Part shown: positions 51,590 through 64,000 of the stretch, in pieces
How the letters are laid out: every line of letters begins with the position of its first letter
How positions within the stretch are numbered: position 1 is the stretch's first letter
NCBI GenBank assembly: GCA_018857735.1
Contig: JABMCL010000825.1
Location: 1-64,000 of the forward strand
DNA length: 64,000 nt
Source: Alviniconcha marisindica
Taxonomy: Eukaryota > Mollusca > Gastropoda > Provannidae
Direction: 5' to 3'
Notes under the pieces: generated by a model
Databases searched by the model: none
The model's input: only the letters and a program-made list of their open reading frames with translations
What the model was told of the DNA's origin: nothing
Made by a program: the position numbers and the translations under genes

Positions 51590-53570
51590 AAATAAAAACA
51601 GAATTTGAAAGATTGTGTTTATTACATTTCAGCAAAAAACAAAGGAGGAAAAATCTTCACTGATTAAAACATTTCAAAATAATCAACATTAGAAATGCCA
51701 TAAATACTGACTGCACATCAATACAAAAGCTTTTGCTAGTCTGGTTTTGTGTAGTTAACACCTGAATTTGGAAGTCAGACTGCTCATCACTGGCAATCCA
51801 ACACGTACAAACATGTTTTGCATACATATATTACATACAACATTACTGAGTCCAAATGGAAGAAAGAGTTTATGCTTGACGTACACATCTCATGACACAC
51901 ACACCTTCAACCACCTGCCAGACAGACAAGACAAATGATGACCAGAAACAAAGCACCAAGTTTATGTTGTGAGATCTTGCACTAGTATTAATGCCAGAAA
52001 GGAAGTTATGACAGCATAATTCTGACACACCGACCACATGCTAGGCAAGGTAACTATGGTTCTACTAAACAGGTGTGACCCCCCTCCCGTTTGTTTTGGT
52101 AACAAATAATCATTACAAGAGCAGATAGTCTTAATTTTGGGTCACTGATTGTTATTTGTAACATAATACCCTGCATTCCCCTGCCCCCACCCCCCACATG
52201 TTTGGGATGAATAGTGAGGAGTTCAGTCAAACAGAAATGGCTTCCCAAAACATTCAAACAAATGTAAGTGAAGGCAGACTTCAACACAGGTGAACATAAC
52301 GCTGTGACATTTAACAAACATTGCTAACAATGGTGACGTTAGAACCTTGGTAGATCAGGGGATTTAAAGAATCATTCTGATGCCAAGCATAACAAAAGCA
52401 TTCATGTCTACCACTTCTGACATAAAGAAGAGTGGACACTGACAACAGCAAGTGGTACAAATTATAATCTGTGCTGGAAGTGTCAGCATCACCCAAGCAC
52501 TGGCAGAAACTGAATTGTACTGCAATGGAAATGTACAAAACGGGGTCTGTACAAGTGCTATTCTTACCAGTAGTCTCTCGTAAATACCACAATATATGTA
52601 AAACATACGACAACAATGACTTCCTCAGTCTAACCACAAAGTGTTACAGGGGCTCAAAAAAAACTTCCCAAGAAATGGCCAGAAGGGATACATAAAATTG
52701 TTTTTTTCTTCTCTTTTTCTTTCTCTTCTCTCTCCTAAATTACAAAACAGGTTAATTCGGATACTGTATGCACAACCTTCATTTCAATGAGGAAAAGTGT
52801 GAAATTTCTGGCTCAAAATTCTTGCTGGTTTTTCTTCCCTTGTACTCAGTTCTGACAGCAAACTTTCTTCTTTGGGCAAAATGGGGGGGGGGGGGGGGGA
52901 GGGGGCTGAACCTTCCTAGCAGTATATGCCTTGAGTATCACCTCCATGGTTTTTACCACTCACATTCCTGTTTTGCTTTGTCTAAATCCCCACCTTCATT
53001 TCCATACAGACAGTAGACTGATTTTGCTGTAGTTTAACTGAATTCCGTCAAATCAGATAGTTTAACCCCCCCCCAAAAATTTTAACCCCCTGAACTGCAA
53101 ATGGATACAACACAATTTTGTACTGAAAGACAGGCCCCCCTGCCCCAGAAAAAAAATTGCAAATATATTTGGCTTTCACAATTACAATGATGAATAATGC
53201 ATCCTATCACCATGGAAGAAAATGCCCTGACTGAATTAGTGAACTCTAACAAAACAACAGACAAACCAGTGTTTGAAGTGGCCATGAACATCTTCACTTA
53301 TTGCACAAACTCAAAACAGCCTGGCCTTCACCAGCTCACAGGACAAAAAAAGAAGAAGAAAACTTGGTTTTGATTGTACACACCAATTTTACACATCCTC
53401 AGACCACCACCAATAGTAAAAATAAACTACTAATAATTATACTTTTTTTCTCCCTTTTTGAACAGGCAGCATGGGAAGTGGACAGTTAACACAGATTTTG
53501 CAAAGTGTGTTGAGTAAAGATAAGTGTAAAAAAAAGACTGACCTGTGTTCAGCTGACACAGCACGTGGCA
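51590..53570. other. Unique sequence, no supported gene
   Basis: Ordinary composition apart from an 18-G tract near 52883-52900. A minus-strand AATAAA (plus-strand tttatt at about 51617) could mark the 3' end of a long EMC8/9 3' UTR; this is speculative. The open frame at 52311-52637 has no family character. Confidence 0.4.
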
Positions 53571-53574
53571 TATC

Positions 53575-53720
53575 CTGCATGTATGCCACCCTAAACTTTA
53601 CACATGTATGCCACCCTAAACTGTTAACACATGTATGCCACCCTAAACAGTTTACACATGTATGCCACCTTAAACTGTTTACACATTACAATTGTATGTC
53701 ACCCTAAACAGTTTACACAC
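53575..53720. repeat. About 27-bp array 'acacatgtatgccaccctaaac'
   Basis: Five imperfect units. Confidence 0.92.
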
Positions 53721-54009
53721 AAAACCAACAACAGAAGCCACAGCTGGGATCATCAAAGTGACTTCTTCATAACAATTGTCTCAAGAAAACCAAATGGAGT
53801 ACAGTACAGATTTTGAACGCATTTTGTCTTAAAGGATCTAGCCTTCTCAAAATGTGTTTTGCCCAATAGGGAGATAAGACTGAAATAAAAACTTCAAGGG
53901 GTTTGTGTGAAAATGCCCTGTTGACTTTATTTCAAATTTAGAAGTGAAGTTTCATGAGTAGCAGTTAGCGGGAGTGGCAGTACAAAATACTGCCAACTGT
54001 CACAGCTGG

Positions 54010-54800
54010 CCAAAAGGCTACCTGCGGCTGCTTTCATCCCATTCTTTGGGTGACAGGGGGGCTACCTGCAGCCACTTTCATCCCGTTCCTTTAGTGACAG
54101 GGCTACCTACGGCCACTTTCATCCCGTTCCTTTAGTGACAGGGCTACCTACGGCCACTTTCATCCTGTTCCTTTAGTGATGGCTACCCACAGCCACTTTC
54201 ATCCAGTTCCTTTAGTGACAGGGCTACCTACGGCCACTTTCATTCTGTTCCTTGGGTGACAGGGCTACCTACGGCCACTTTCATCCTGTTCCTTTAGTGA
54301 CGGCTACCCACAGCCACTTTCATCCAGTTCCTTTAGTGACAGGGCTACCTACGGCCACTTTCATTCTGTTCCTTGGGTGACAGGGCTACCTACGGCCACT
54401 TTCATCCTGTTCCTTGGGTGACAGGGCTACCCACGGCCACTTTGATCCCATTCCTTGGGTGACAGGGCTACCCACGGCCACTTTGATCCCATTCCTTGGG
54501 TGACAAGGCTACACACAACCGCTTTCATCCCATTCTTTGGGTGACAGGAGGGCTACCTGCGGCCACTTTCATCCCATTCCCTGGGTGACGGGGCTACCTA
54601 CAGCCACTTTCATCCCATTCCTTGGGTGGCAGGGCTACCTGCAGCTGCTTTCATCCCGTTCCATAAGTGACAGGGCTACCCGTGGCCGCTTTCATCCTGT
54701 TCCTTGGATGACAGGGCTACCCGTGGCCGCTTTTGTCCCATTCCTTGGGAGACAGGGCTACCCATGGCCACTTTCGTCCCATTCCTCGGGTCACATGAGC
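54010..54800. repeat. About 41-bp array 'ggctacctacggccactttc'
   Basis: About 19 units, with 'atcccattccttgggtgaca' variants. Confidence 0.95.
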
Positions 54801-57416
54801 ACAGACAGGGCACTTAAACTCCTGATGATTTATTTTGATCTCTTCTACCCGTTGAACAAACACATTTTGAGACAATGTGAGGCTTAGTTCCTTTAAAGCA
54901 ACTTTTTACCTTGAATGAGTTCTCAGGAGAACTTCACCCTACATACAGATATATAATTATATGAGGATAACATGAGCAGAGGCAAAATGTGAGATAATCA
55001 CTACCGAGTAACCCATCAACTGGTGTAAACACATCACTCATAGTCATACTACCTGGTGTACATAAACCGATTACAAGTAACTCACATAACCAGAACTGGT
55101 TCACATACTAAATCTCCAAAGGAGCAGATGTTATTCTTTCATTCAAACACAAACTCAGGTTCAAAGTCATACAAATCATTGCAACCATACAAGTCACTAC
55201 AACGGACAGGCTTGAAGAAACAATTTATTAGCTGTCTACAAAGTTGAAATAACACAAATTCGTTATGTAAGCCAGTGAGAATCCTACATTTGGGATACCC
55301 CATACTGGTATTGACAAGATCTTCAGTTTCTTAAGATTCACATTCACCAGTCTGGCACTGCTGACACGATGCAGTGTTTTTGCAACAACATGAACTGGTT
55401 CCCAAAATAAAAGTGGCCAAGTCTGAAGGTGAATAACCACGAGAGTTCTCCCGGTAAAGAATGTAGTCTACTGTGACACCAACACGCGTGACCAGGCAGG
55501 CCTAAAGGTGCAGGAGGGGCGGGGAGTCTAAAAACTGCTCAGCAACACAGAGCTGCAGCTGCTGAAAGGTATCTGGTAGTTGTACTGAAAGTGTATCAGA
55601 AAAACGCAATATTTACGCCACATTTAGCAGCCAGTGCAACCCCATGACTGAAACATAAAAACAAAGTCACTCTACAACTGCCTATTCCAACTATAATAAT
55701 ATTTAGAGCCTGTGCTAGAGAGTAATACATCAGAAACTTATCTTCCATAACCAAAGGTCATGTCACTGTACTGGAGTATTATGTTTGGAAACCAGTAAAA
55801 ACATTTCATAGAGTCCCACACATGCTTTCAAATTTTTTAAATGAATTCTTTCTTGGTGCTTTATGTCCACGGAGGTGAAATGGCCTATTAGGGACGGGGA
55901 CAGAGTGGGAAGGGGACGACAGAGTGAAGGCTTGACCGCGGAAACCGCCCGAAAAAGACAGGAGAGACCGGGAACGCCGCCAGAACAATGGAAGTGTTAG
56001 GGCGGTGTCCCCTCACCACTGCCCAGCGACTTGTGCACTGCGCAATTGCTGTTTCAACTGCTGTGCTTGGCCAGAGTCACAAAGACAATGTCCGTTGCAC
56101 TGCTGTTGACGAACAACTTGGACAACTCAAGCAAAGGAAGTCCAGCTTTCTTAGCCCAGCTCCACCTCCCTACTCATGATCGCCTCTGGGCTAAGTTGAG
56201 GGTCCAGCTCCACCTCCCTCCTCTAAAATCTCTTGATCTTTTGATCTCGCCTGGAACCCTGTTTAAAATGACCTTCAAGATTATGTTTTTATAGTGGTTA
56301 CCAAATTTAGAAAAGGGGTCCCTCCTCCCCTCCAATGCACAAGTACTGACTTGTTTTTGTTCCTTACTCTACGTGACCATAGCACTGAATATACAGGTTA
56401 CTTTCATTGTAACGTTCACCATTATATTATAAACATCACCTTTTCCTCCCAACACAGTTTCAGTAAAAAAAAATGGCCTTCATGACCATAGCACTCAACA
56501 TACAGGCTGCCTTCATTGTAATGTTCACCATTATAAACATGGCTTTTCCCCACAACACTTTCAGTTCACAAATGACCCCTTATTCCATACACAATTACCG
56601 TTTCCAAAAACTGTGATACACATCATTATCAACATCATATTTTAATGCCACTTTTGGAAATGTATTAGACACCTCCACTGAAGCCTCTTGTGCTGTTATT
56701 TTCCATTAGCATTCCATTAGCTTTACCAAATGTTATTTTCCATTAGCTTTACCAAATCTGACTGTTATTTTCCATTAGCATTACCAAATCCTACAAAGTT
56801 CCCTCTTAACTGGATAAAATCTACAACAGAAAATAAAACTCACTTACACTTTTGCAAACTTGTACTTGGTCAAGGTCACTGAAACTAGTAAGGCTAGTAT
56901 GACTATGAAGAGAAAAGTTCAAAACGATTACCATTATGGAAACATCTGACTAATCTGGCTTGAAAATGCTACATCAATATATCCGTCAAATATGGCTGTT
57001 CAGATGTCCAACACCACATACAACGCTCACAATTACATAGAGTCACATTTTTCACACTGGTCAAATAACACACACGTGCAAACAAAATTTGAATCTTTCT
57101 GACCACAGTGCCACAAAACGTCAGGCTACGTCACCCACACCAAATCATCGCAGCAGTGCATGCAGTGTTTCACGGACAAAGGGAGGAAAGACATCTTCAT
57201 TTGATTGACATTATCACACATCCTATTCCTAACAATAACAACTGGTCACACTTTGAAACTGGACAACACACACATCCATGAACATTTCCTTGAAAGTGCC
57301 GACATGCCCACATACATTCATGAAGGTGCTGACAGTCCCAGTCCCAAAACAACACAGTGAAACTGTACAGACCAGAGGAGGAGGAAGATGACCGTGGGTG
57401 GGGGAAGAGGAGGCAA
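54801..57416. other. Non-coding sequence 3' of EMC8/9
   Basis: No gene seen. A short piece at 55855-55905 ('ctttatgtccacggaggtga') resembles 44803-44850, another dispersed element. Probably 3' UTR and/or intergenic. Confidence 0.45.
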
Positions 57417-57573
57417 CTATATATATGTGGCTATCAACTCCGAAAGCTCTGGGTTGCGCCAGTCGTTTTTCACATTGTCCAGGTGGTTGTCAAAATCTAC
57501 CACTTTCCGCTGGGCACCAGATCTCAAAAGTTCCGCGGCAGTTCTCTTTGTTTCTTCTTCTGCTGTGCTTTTG
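57417..57573 (-). CDS. EMC8/EMC9: EMC8/9 last coding exon
   Basis: 157 nt on the minus strand after gcgtgtttcag. Reads KSTAEEETKRTAAELLRSG, then [20 protein letters not shown] and LSELIATYI-stop. The DFDNHLD..NDWxNPE block is diagnostic of EMC8/9. Confidence 0.96.
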
Positions 57574-60500
57574 CTGAAACACGCACAGCAAAAGTTCATA
57601 TTATTATCTTAACACCAGCACAAAGTTTAAAATCCAATGGATATGAAACTGACAAGGAAATGCATCTCTAGCTAGCTTTAGGTGACATTCATCACTCTAA
57701 TGCCACCGTGACATCGAAATGTAATAAAGACTGAAGTTTAATATGAATTTAGATGCACATAAATACTGCTTGCAGTTTATGCTTCTAGTACCCTATGACC
57801 TTGAAATGATGGCAGAGAAACCATAAAGCTCAATGGAGGTTATCACTAAGCAAATGGTGCAAGACCATGCTGATATTTTCGGTCAAAAAGAAAATGCCAA
57901 GGTCAGATATTTGGACACAGAGCAACACAGCTGTTACTCAACCTTACAGACTCACCGTTGCAGGGGTCAAGAAAATAAACACTGTAAATCCTACTTGATG
58001 ATGCAGTATGGTATTTGTGTGTGTAAAAATTGGGGTGGGGCCTGGCATGCTTCAGCATCAATGCAGTGTCAACACTGGCGCAGGGTTCCCGACAAACCCC
58101 ATTCTGTGCATAGACGCGCACTAGGACCTCAAATTCCCCCCCCCCCCCCCCCCCCCCCATATGCAAAGGTCATTTATTTTGACACAGGGTGACAGGCAGT
58201 CAGATTAGTAATATGTGAATATATCCCTTAATGCCAACATTATTCCAAGCACTGGACAGGAAAACAACATAGCTCAACCAAAAAAGAGACATGGATTAGC
58301 TTTCCACATAATTTTTCAACATTTAACTGTTGTTTTGTAGCTTGACAAAGGGGATTACCCTAAAAATGTGCAGCTTGTGTTTTGCCCCAATAAACAGTGT
58401 TCTTTTGAACCTTTAAGTGTTTGACAAAGGGGATTACCCTAAAAATGTGCAGCTTGTGTTTTGCCCCAATAAACAGTGTTCTTTTGAACCTTTAAGTGTT
58501 TGACAAAGGGGATTACCCTAAAAATGTGCAGCTTGTGTTTTGCCCCAATAAACAGTGTTCTTTTGAACCTTTAAGTGTTTGATTCAGTCAAGTAAACGTT
58601 CTGCAGTCAGTACCGACAACAAAAAAGCAGTGAGGATGCTGTACAGGCAAATCAGCGCAGAGCTGATGCGCAGAAATCTCTGGACAAAGTGGAGATTTCT
58701 GTCACTAACACTAACCACAACTTTACTCCCAGCTTGGAGTGCCCCGTGTGTGTGTTACCTGTGCATTGTCTCTCCAATTCTAAATGTGATGCTCTCATTC
58801 ATGTTAAAGTACTCACACAAATACGGGGAATCCCTGACACACAAACTTAAATATTGCAAGGGGGGTGGGGGGGAGTCTACCTCCTAGTGTTATGAAAAAC
58901 AGGTAGCCCTGCTGGTGTGTACTACTCAGTGTATGTATGTTTTGTGTGACTGTGAAGTGTATGAACTATCATATTTACTATCTGCATCTACCTGAGAAAA
59001 TCACAGCCATGTACACAGATACAATATGTCTATTAAGTTCCTGTCATAAGTCTGCATTATAATTTTATACCTATTAGTCTTACAGCATAGATAATTTATG
59101 CAACAAAATGAAGGCAAATTAACAGAGTCCACAATATGGTGGAAACAGTTCTGTTTCATTATAATTCATAACCTATTGTTTTCAATACTTTTATAAACGG
59201 CATTGGTCAAAATTCTCAGCTACAGCCAAAAGCAAAGTTGCTGACAGTGACACAGTACTAGTACTAGTAGTCATTGCCAGTGAAGTTTCTGTGTTCCTTT
59301 GCCAACTTACCTTTTATCCAACTCTTTCCAGCTGTTGTCTTTCATCATGTAAACTCTGTAGACCTCAAGTACAGATTCTGGATTCACGCGCCCGTTGTCA
59401 ATCTAAAATTAAAAAGAACAGAAAACAAAGCTCCAAAAAATAAAGAAACAGATGTAGTTCTGCTCAGACCCCTCCTTTCTCTCTCTCTCAAACACGCACC
59501 CAAAGACACACATGCATGTACGCACACACAGTGCTTGTCTTAATGACAAGTAAATTACTTTTCTAATATCATTTGAAGTAAAGCTTACAAATATATCTAT
59601 CATTGCATCACTTTAACACATACAGTTATAATAATAATGCTTTTAGCGTTGACACACATATATATATCTAATGCTATGTAAGACAAAATGATGAATGATT
59701 TTATGGGTATTAATCTTCCAGAAAAGTCATTTACCCATCAACTCTGAGTCTGATCAACATTAGGAAGAGTCAAGCTCAAAACAAAATGAACAATGTCTAA
59801 CGCACACAAATGTTGTGAGTAAGATGAGGAAACAACAACAAAAATCCAGGTAATCTGGAACCAAATAATAATAATAGAGTATTCAGGCGCCCCATCTCGA
59901 AAGAGCCCAAAGCGCTTACAAAGAGTAAAAGATATAAGGATACACTCATTTCGTCACACACACATACATGCGTGCACACACCCAGACATGCACTAAATCA
60001 TCAGTATTAAAAGACTCACCTGAAATATACAAGCGTCTGGAAAGTATTCCTGTATTTTCTTTCCAACTGTTTTGGCCACAAAGCTCAATCTGTAACAATG
60101 AGAAGAACTGACTGATAACGGAGAGAGCAGTGCACACCTTTCTTTATTCTTGTCATCTTCCTTATTACAACTGTACGTGAATTGTGATGAACAGTTCTGG
60201 CAAAGAAGGACATGGTGTCGTTGGCCTTCCTACGTTACTGATGCCAACAGAAAGTGCAATCCATAAGTTTTTATTTGTATTACTATTAGGTTTCAAAACT
60301 CTACAGCGCTAACGTAAAATTATCAAAAACGAAACTGATAAATATGACTCCAAAGTCCAAGACAATGCATCTATCTTACAATAAATGAATAATACTGATG
60401 AGTGTATCCCCCTTTCATAAAAACAAATTAAAAAATAACTGTGATACATATACATATATGTGTGTACTTTGTTTTATGCTGTTATTGGGTTTTTTATACT

Positions 60501-61389
60501 ATAATATGAAGTGTAAAATGTCCACAATTTCATAAGATGTCAGACCCACAAATACAATGTTACTTAAAGCAAGTGAAATCCCAGAGGGTCACAGTGCAAT
60601 GTGCAACAATCACAACTCTTACCAACCGTACCAAACACTTTAGTTATGACTGATACACATATTATACAGTGGCAGTGATACATGCATTATATACACAACC
60701 AGATGATAAAGGTGAGAGTATAACACTTGACAAAAACATGCAACTGACACAGAGACCAGTATTTACATATATATATATATTTGTTTCTTTCAAAGATTCA
60801 ACAAATCTCATTACAACCTTGACTTTCAAACAGCAACCTAAGCTCTCCAGTACTAGTACATGTAGCAGCTTTAAAAACAAAACAAAAAAACCTGAAATAA
60901 AGTTGATCCTTGGCCTCAGCGTTCTAAAACAAGATCAAACATACAAAAGAACACTTATTTTAATCAGCTCTAGATTCTTCCTATCTTTCAGTTGGTAAAG
61001 TTTTTGTTTTTGAAAAAACTTCTTTACCAACTGAAACTGAAAGATAAGTAGAATCTAGACTGAATTTAATCCATCTCATCATTTATCACTTTGTGTGTGG
61101 CTTGTCTGCAGGTTTGTTGCTTAAGAAATGAATTCATCCTGTAAAGTTGCACGTTTTCTATTGTCTGATTAAAATGTTTTCCCCCCCCCAACCTTTTGTA
61201 TGTTTTCATCTGTAGACCATCATCTGGGGTGGGGGGAATTCACAATAAAATGCACATAATAAAATTTCACAGTGTTTGTAAATATACAATAATTTATAGT
61301 ATTGTTACTCACTGGTTATCATCATAATTCTCGTTGGCTTGATAGTAACCTGCGATGACATAGCCTTTACTTCTGCAGTATGTATCAAT
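57417..61389 (-). CDS. EMC8/EMC9: ER membrane protein complex subunit 8/9 homologue, partial (5' end not in window)
   Basis: Minus-strand exons 61389-61313, 60089-60020, 59402-59311 and 57573-57417 join in frame. They read IDTYCRSKGYVIAGYYQANE, LSFVAKTVGKKIQEYF, IDNGRVNPESVLEVY and [20 protein letters not shown]. These match vertebrate EMC8/EMC9 (YVIAGYYQANE and [20 protein letters not shown]). EMC8/9 is a cytosolic, MPN-fold (catalytically inactive JAMM-like) subunit of the EMC insertase on the ER membrane (family knowledge). Most invertebrates have one gene for the pair, so I cannot choose between the names. The missing N-terminal exon(s), with the expected AKYPHCAVNG-like motif, were not found up to 64000 and are probably beyond the edge. 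It is convergent with KIF15. Confidence 0.93.
58136..58158. repeat. Poly-C tract (23 C), EMC8/9 intron
   Basis: Homopolymer run preceding a unique region. Confidence 0.97.
58342..58578. repeat. 79-bp tandem repeat, 3 near-identical copies, EMC8/9 intron
   Basis: Copies begin 'ttgacaaaggggattaccct' at 58342, 58421 and 58500. Each has a plus-strand AATAAA; very recent duplication. Confidence 0.95.
59311..59402 (-). CDS. EMC8/EMC9: EMC8/9 exon (IDNGRVNPESVLEVYRVY)
   Basis: 92 nt on the minus strand between aatttttag and gtaagt. Reads IDNGRVNPESVLEVYRVY then MMKDNSWKELDK and two bases; the counterpart of human VDNTKFTMDCVAPTIHVYE. Confidence 0.92.
60020..60089 (-). CDS. EMC8/EMC9: EMC8/9 exon (VAKTVGKKIQEYFPDACIFQ)
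   Basis: 70 nt on the minus strand between cattgttacag and gtgagt. Its first base completes a Gln codon from the previous exon; the rest reads LSFVAKTVGKKIQEYFPDAC-IFQ, parallel to human QVAEKVASRIAEGFSDTAL. Confidence 0.93.
60969..61059. repeat. Hairpin (inverted repeat), EMC8/9 intron
   Basis: 'tctagattcttcctatcttt' .. 'cagttggtaaag' pairs with 'ctttaccaactg' .. 'aaagataagtagaatctaga'. Arms are about 40 bp with few mismatches, around an A/T loop. Confidence 0.88.
61313..61389 (-). CDS. EMC8/EMC9: EMC8/9 exon with YVIAGYYQANE
   Basis: 77 nt on the minus strand after attgtttcag: IDTYCRSKGYVIAGYYQANE then NYDDN and two bases at gtgagt. It is the first EMC exon visible; it begins in phase 0, so an upstream exon must precede it. 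Confidence 0.94.
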
Positions 61390-61844
61390 CTGAAACAATT
61401 AAATACTGAACTGATAAAAATGAAGGGAAAAATCACACAACTGTTAATTTGTTATGTTAAACCAAGTTATAAATAATCAGGACAAAATATCCGATGATTC
61501 ATTATTTCCTCTGGAAAAGAAACAATTGAGCAACACTTACAATACAATCAGTTGAAAATACACGCATCATCTGATCATCAAACTATTATTACTATATTAG
61601 TGTTAAAACATCATCTCTAGCTGCAGCCATGGTGGTACTTTGATCAGTGCAGTGCAGCCCCATCAACCACTGACCCAGTGATATGTGTATGCATACCTGT
61701 ACATGTACTGATGTAGGTCTAATTTCAATCAGCACATAACAAACTGTGGACCTGTTTGCAAAAGAACAATGGGAATCTAGCGATGCAGCCAGGAGCTGAC
61801 ACAGGCAGGGTCACAGTCCATGGCTGTCATGAACAAAGACAGCT

Positions 61845-62235
61845 ACCACTGATCACACATGACAGTGAGTGAGCCACCACTGACCACACATGACAGTGAG
61901 TGAGCCACCACTGACCACACATGACAGTGAGTGAGCCACCACTGACCACACATGACAGTGAGTGAGCTACCACTGACCACACATGACAGTGAGTGAGCTA
62001 CCACTGACCACACATGACAGTGAGTGAGCCACCACTGACCACACATGACAGTGAGTGAGCCACCACTGACCACACATGACAGTGGGCCACCACTGACCAC
62101 ACATGACAGTGAGTGAGCAACCACTGACCACACATGACAGTGAGTGAGCCACCACTGAGTGACTGACCACACATGACAGTGAGCCACCACTGACTACACA
62201 TGACAGTGGGCCACCACAGACCAGACAGTGAACCA
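61845..62235. repeat. 31-bp array 'ccaccactgaccacacatga', upstream of the visible EMC8/9 exons
   Basis: About 12 units with 'cagtgagtgag'. The open minus-strand frames are artefacts. Confidence 0.95.
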
Positions 62236-62239
62236 CAAC

Positions 62240-64000
62240 TGACCTCATTCATTTTTTTCTGTTTGTTTCTTGTTACTCCCTCAGTGATCACACTAGACAT
62301 TTTTAAAACTGGTGTGACATCTATAAGGTGGTGAAAATGGTTCATGGAAACCAGTCAGATAATCATTGTAACTGGTCAGATACATGGCCATCCATACTAG
62401 TTACTACTACCAGAACTGTAATTGCAAACACCCAGCTCCCTTCCCTGCCTAAAACACACACACACACAATGACATATGTGCACTCTCTCACTGTGCTGCA
62501 GTTGTTTTTTAGAACCAGTCAAACAAATAATGGCCAGTAAATCTGACCAACTGCTGGCTTTGTTTCCAGTATAAATGTTTCTCTTATCCAGTAAAATACC
62601 AAAAATTACCAGTTAACACAAACCCTGATCCCTCAGTCATCCTGACCTGGAAGCTGTCAAAGTGGATGTTTTTGTTTAAGAAAACCGACTTCACATACCA
62701 CCACGTCAGTCAGACTCAGAGCAATGGAGAGAATGCATAATGTAGAGAGACTGCATCATGCCTTCAAATGAAACAAATTCTGTCAAAAGTATCATACCAA
62801 AAACTGATCTGAGTATAATAAATGCATGATGTTTGAGTGGTTGCAATTTTTTCTATTTTGCGTAAAAATAATTTTATTTTGCATAAAAATTTGAATTTTA
62901 CAAAGTGATAAAATGACAGTGACACACATACACATGTAATTACTGATCATGTAACAGTATGCATACACACGCATTGTCTAAACCAGGGCTGAGTCACTGA
63001 ATAGTTACATTATCTAGATAAAAGTATCATCCTCATGGAGAATGCCACTGGCCCTAAGGAAAACAGCATTTGCAGATTTGACTGATTCTGTACATTCTAC
63101 ACACAAGTATTCAAAATCAAAGTAAACTGTGAATCTAATCTGGGACTGGGACCAGATGAGGAGTGAGAATTCCATGCTGTAATTAACCAGAGTGCAAGGG
63201 CTGACCCAGTATGATTAAAACCCAAGGCATGATAAAATAGCAAATGCCACACCACAATATCATTATTAGTTATCATCCAACTTTTTGACTCTGGATGCAG
63301 AACTGGAAGTAAAAAGAAAAAGTTTAAAAAAAAAGTGAAATATTTCTCTCTTCAATTTCCAAAGACTAAATTTTAAGAGATAAATTTCTCAATTTCTGTC
63401 TCTCAACTGCACAAGTACCATCTGCCATAATAGTATTAATACCAAACTGTCAGTGTCACAAAGGCTGCTGGTTTGATGCCTCAGGCTTATGCTAATGGCA
63501 GTTTACTTAATACTATTACTAATGCATCAAATATACATCCAACAAACTGTTTTGGATACCACCACCCCTCCCCCTGTACATCCCTCCAAGGTGACACTGA
63601 CAGAGCCTTCAACCTGATGAAGCTGGCCACTGTATGGAAGAAGACCCTCAAGAAAAACAAAACAGACATTACAACTACAAGTTCAACACTTCCTAGCAAA
63701 TACTTGTTTCAATGTTTGTTACACATTTAAGTTTTAACTGATTAATGATTAATCTTCAAAAGTCAGCAGTAAATTACTTAGTACTACATATAATATACTA
63801 TTTACTAGTGTTACTGTAAGAAGGAAAATACTAGCTAGTTTTAAATATACTAACAGACTTAATTTACATAAAATAAATTATCAGTCATTTTATTAATACG
63901 TACCACACTTCACAGCAGGTGACAGATGGGAATTGTGACAAGAAAGAAAAAAAGCAAACTGAATGGGACAAACAAGTAGTCATCAACCTGGGATTTATTT
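62240..64000. other. Probable EMC8/9 5' intron
   Basis: AT-rich, no recognised exon on either strand. The N-terminal EMC8/9 exon was looked for and not found. Confidence 0.5.

Noticed and set aside
52311..52637. 108-codon minus-strand frame
   Set aside because: No recognisable family, no splice partners and ordinary composition for non-coding DNA.
61843..62345. 93-115-codon minus-strand frames as candidate EMC8/9 5' exons
   Set aside because: They are a 31-bp array ('SLTVMCGQW' periodicity) with none of the EMC8/9 N-terminal motif.

Overview
The window is animal nuclear DNA, most likely from a mollusc and probably a gastropod. The genes are spread over many small exons with GT..AG introns. 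Microsatellites and minisatellites are very abundant. Dispersed elements carry tRNA-type B-boxes, and a short 3' tail motif ending in 'gcgtaaaacaccaaat' is of a kind I associate with gastropod genomes. The species call is inference; the gene calls rest on reading the exons.

Layout. (1) 1-7164: gene-poor and repeat-rich, with a 341-bp near-perfect palindrome, smaller fold-back elements, SINE-like pieces and one weak candidate terminal exon near 2.2-2.5 kb. (2) 7165-9939, minus strand: a three-exon gene for a DUF218/YdcF-like protein of about 267 residues. (3) 9940-10128: a compact region between two divergent genes, with CRE, ETS, YY1 and E2F-like motifs, probably a bidirectional promoter. (4) 10129-48049, plus strand: a complete kinesin-12 gene, the KIF15 orthologue, which I resolve into 35 coding exons. 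Their lengths sum to 4146 nt (1381 aa; human KIF15 is about 1388 aa) and the reading phase is consistent across every junction. (5) 48050-57416: the region between two convergent genes, with several tandem arrays and no convincing coding sequence. (6) 57417-61389 and beyond, minus strand: the last four coding exons of an EMC8/EMC9 homologue; its 5' exons are not visible and probably lie past the right edge.

The most unusual feature is the intron content of KIF15. Nearly every large intron holds a tandem array with units of about 27 to 180 bp. Several arrays are anchored on a splice site: the unit contains the intron's own 3' splice site plus the first bases of the downstream exon (exons 7, 16, 17, 22, 35), or begins at the 5' splice site of the upstream exon (exons 13, 21). 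The gene therefore carries rows of decoy splice sites and truncated exon copies, for example about 34 copies of CAG|GTGAGG behind exon 13 and four extra copies of the exon 35 acceptor. Intron 12, which separates motor from stalk, also carries seven tandem AATAAA hexamers. Whether these are neutral or shape isoforms is the main open question.

The three genes have no obvious shared pathway: KIF15 is a mitotic spindle motor, EMC8/9 belongs to the ER membrane protein insertase, and the DUF218 protein is uncharacterised in animals.
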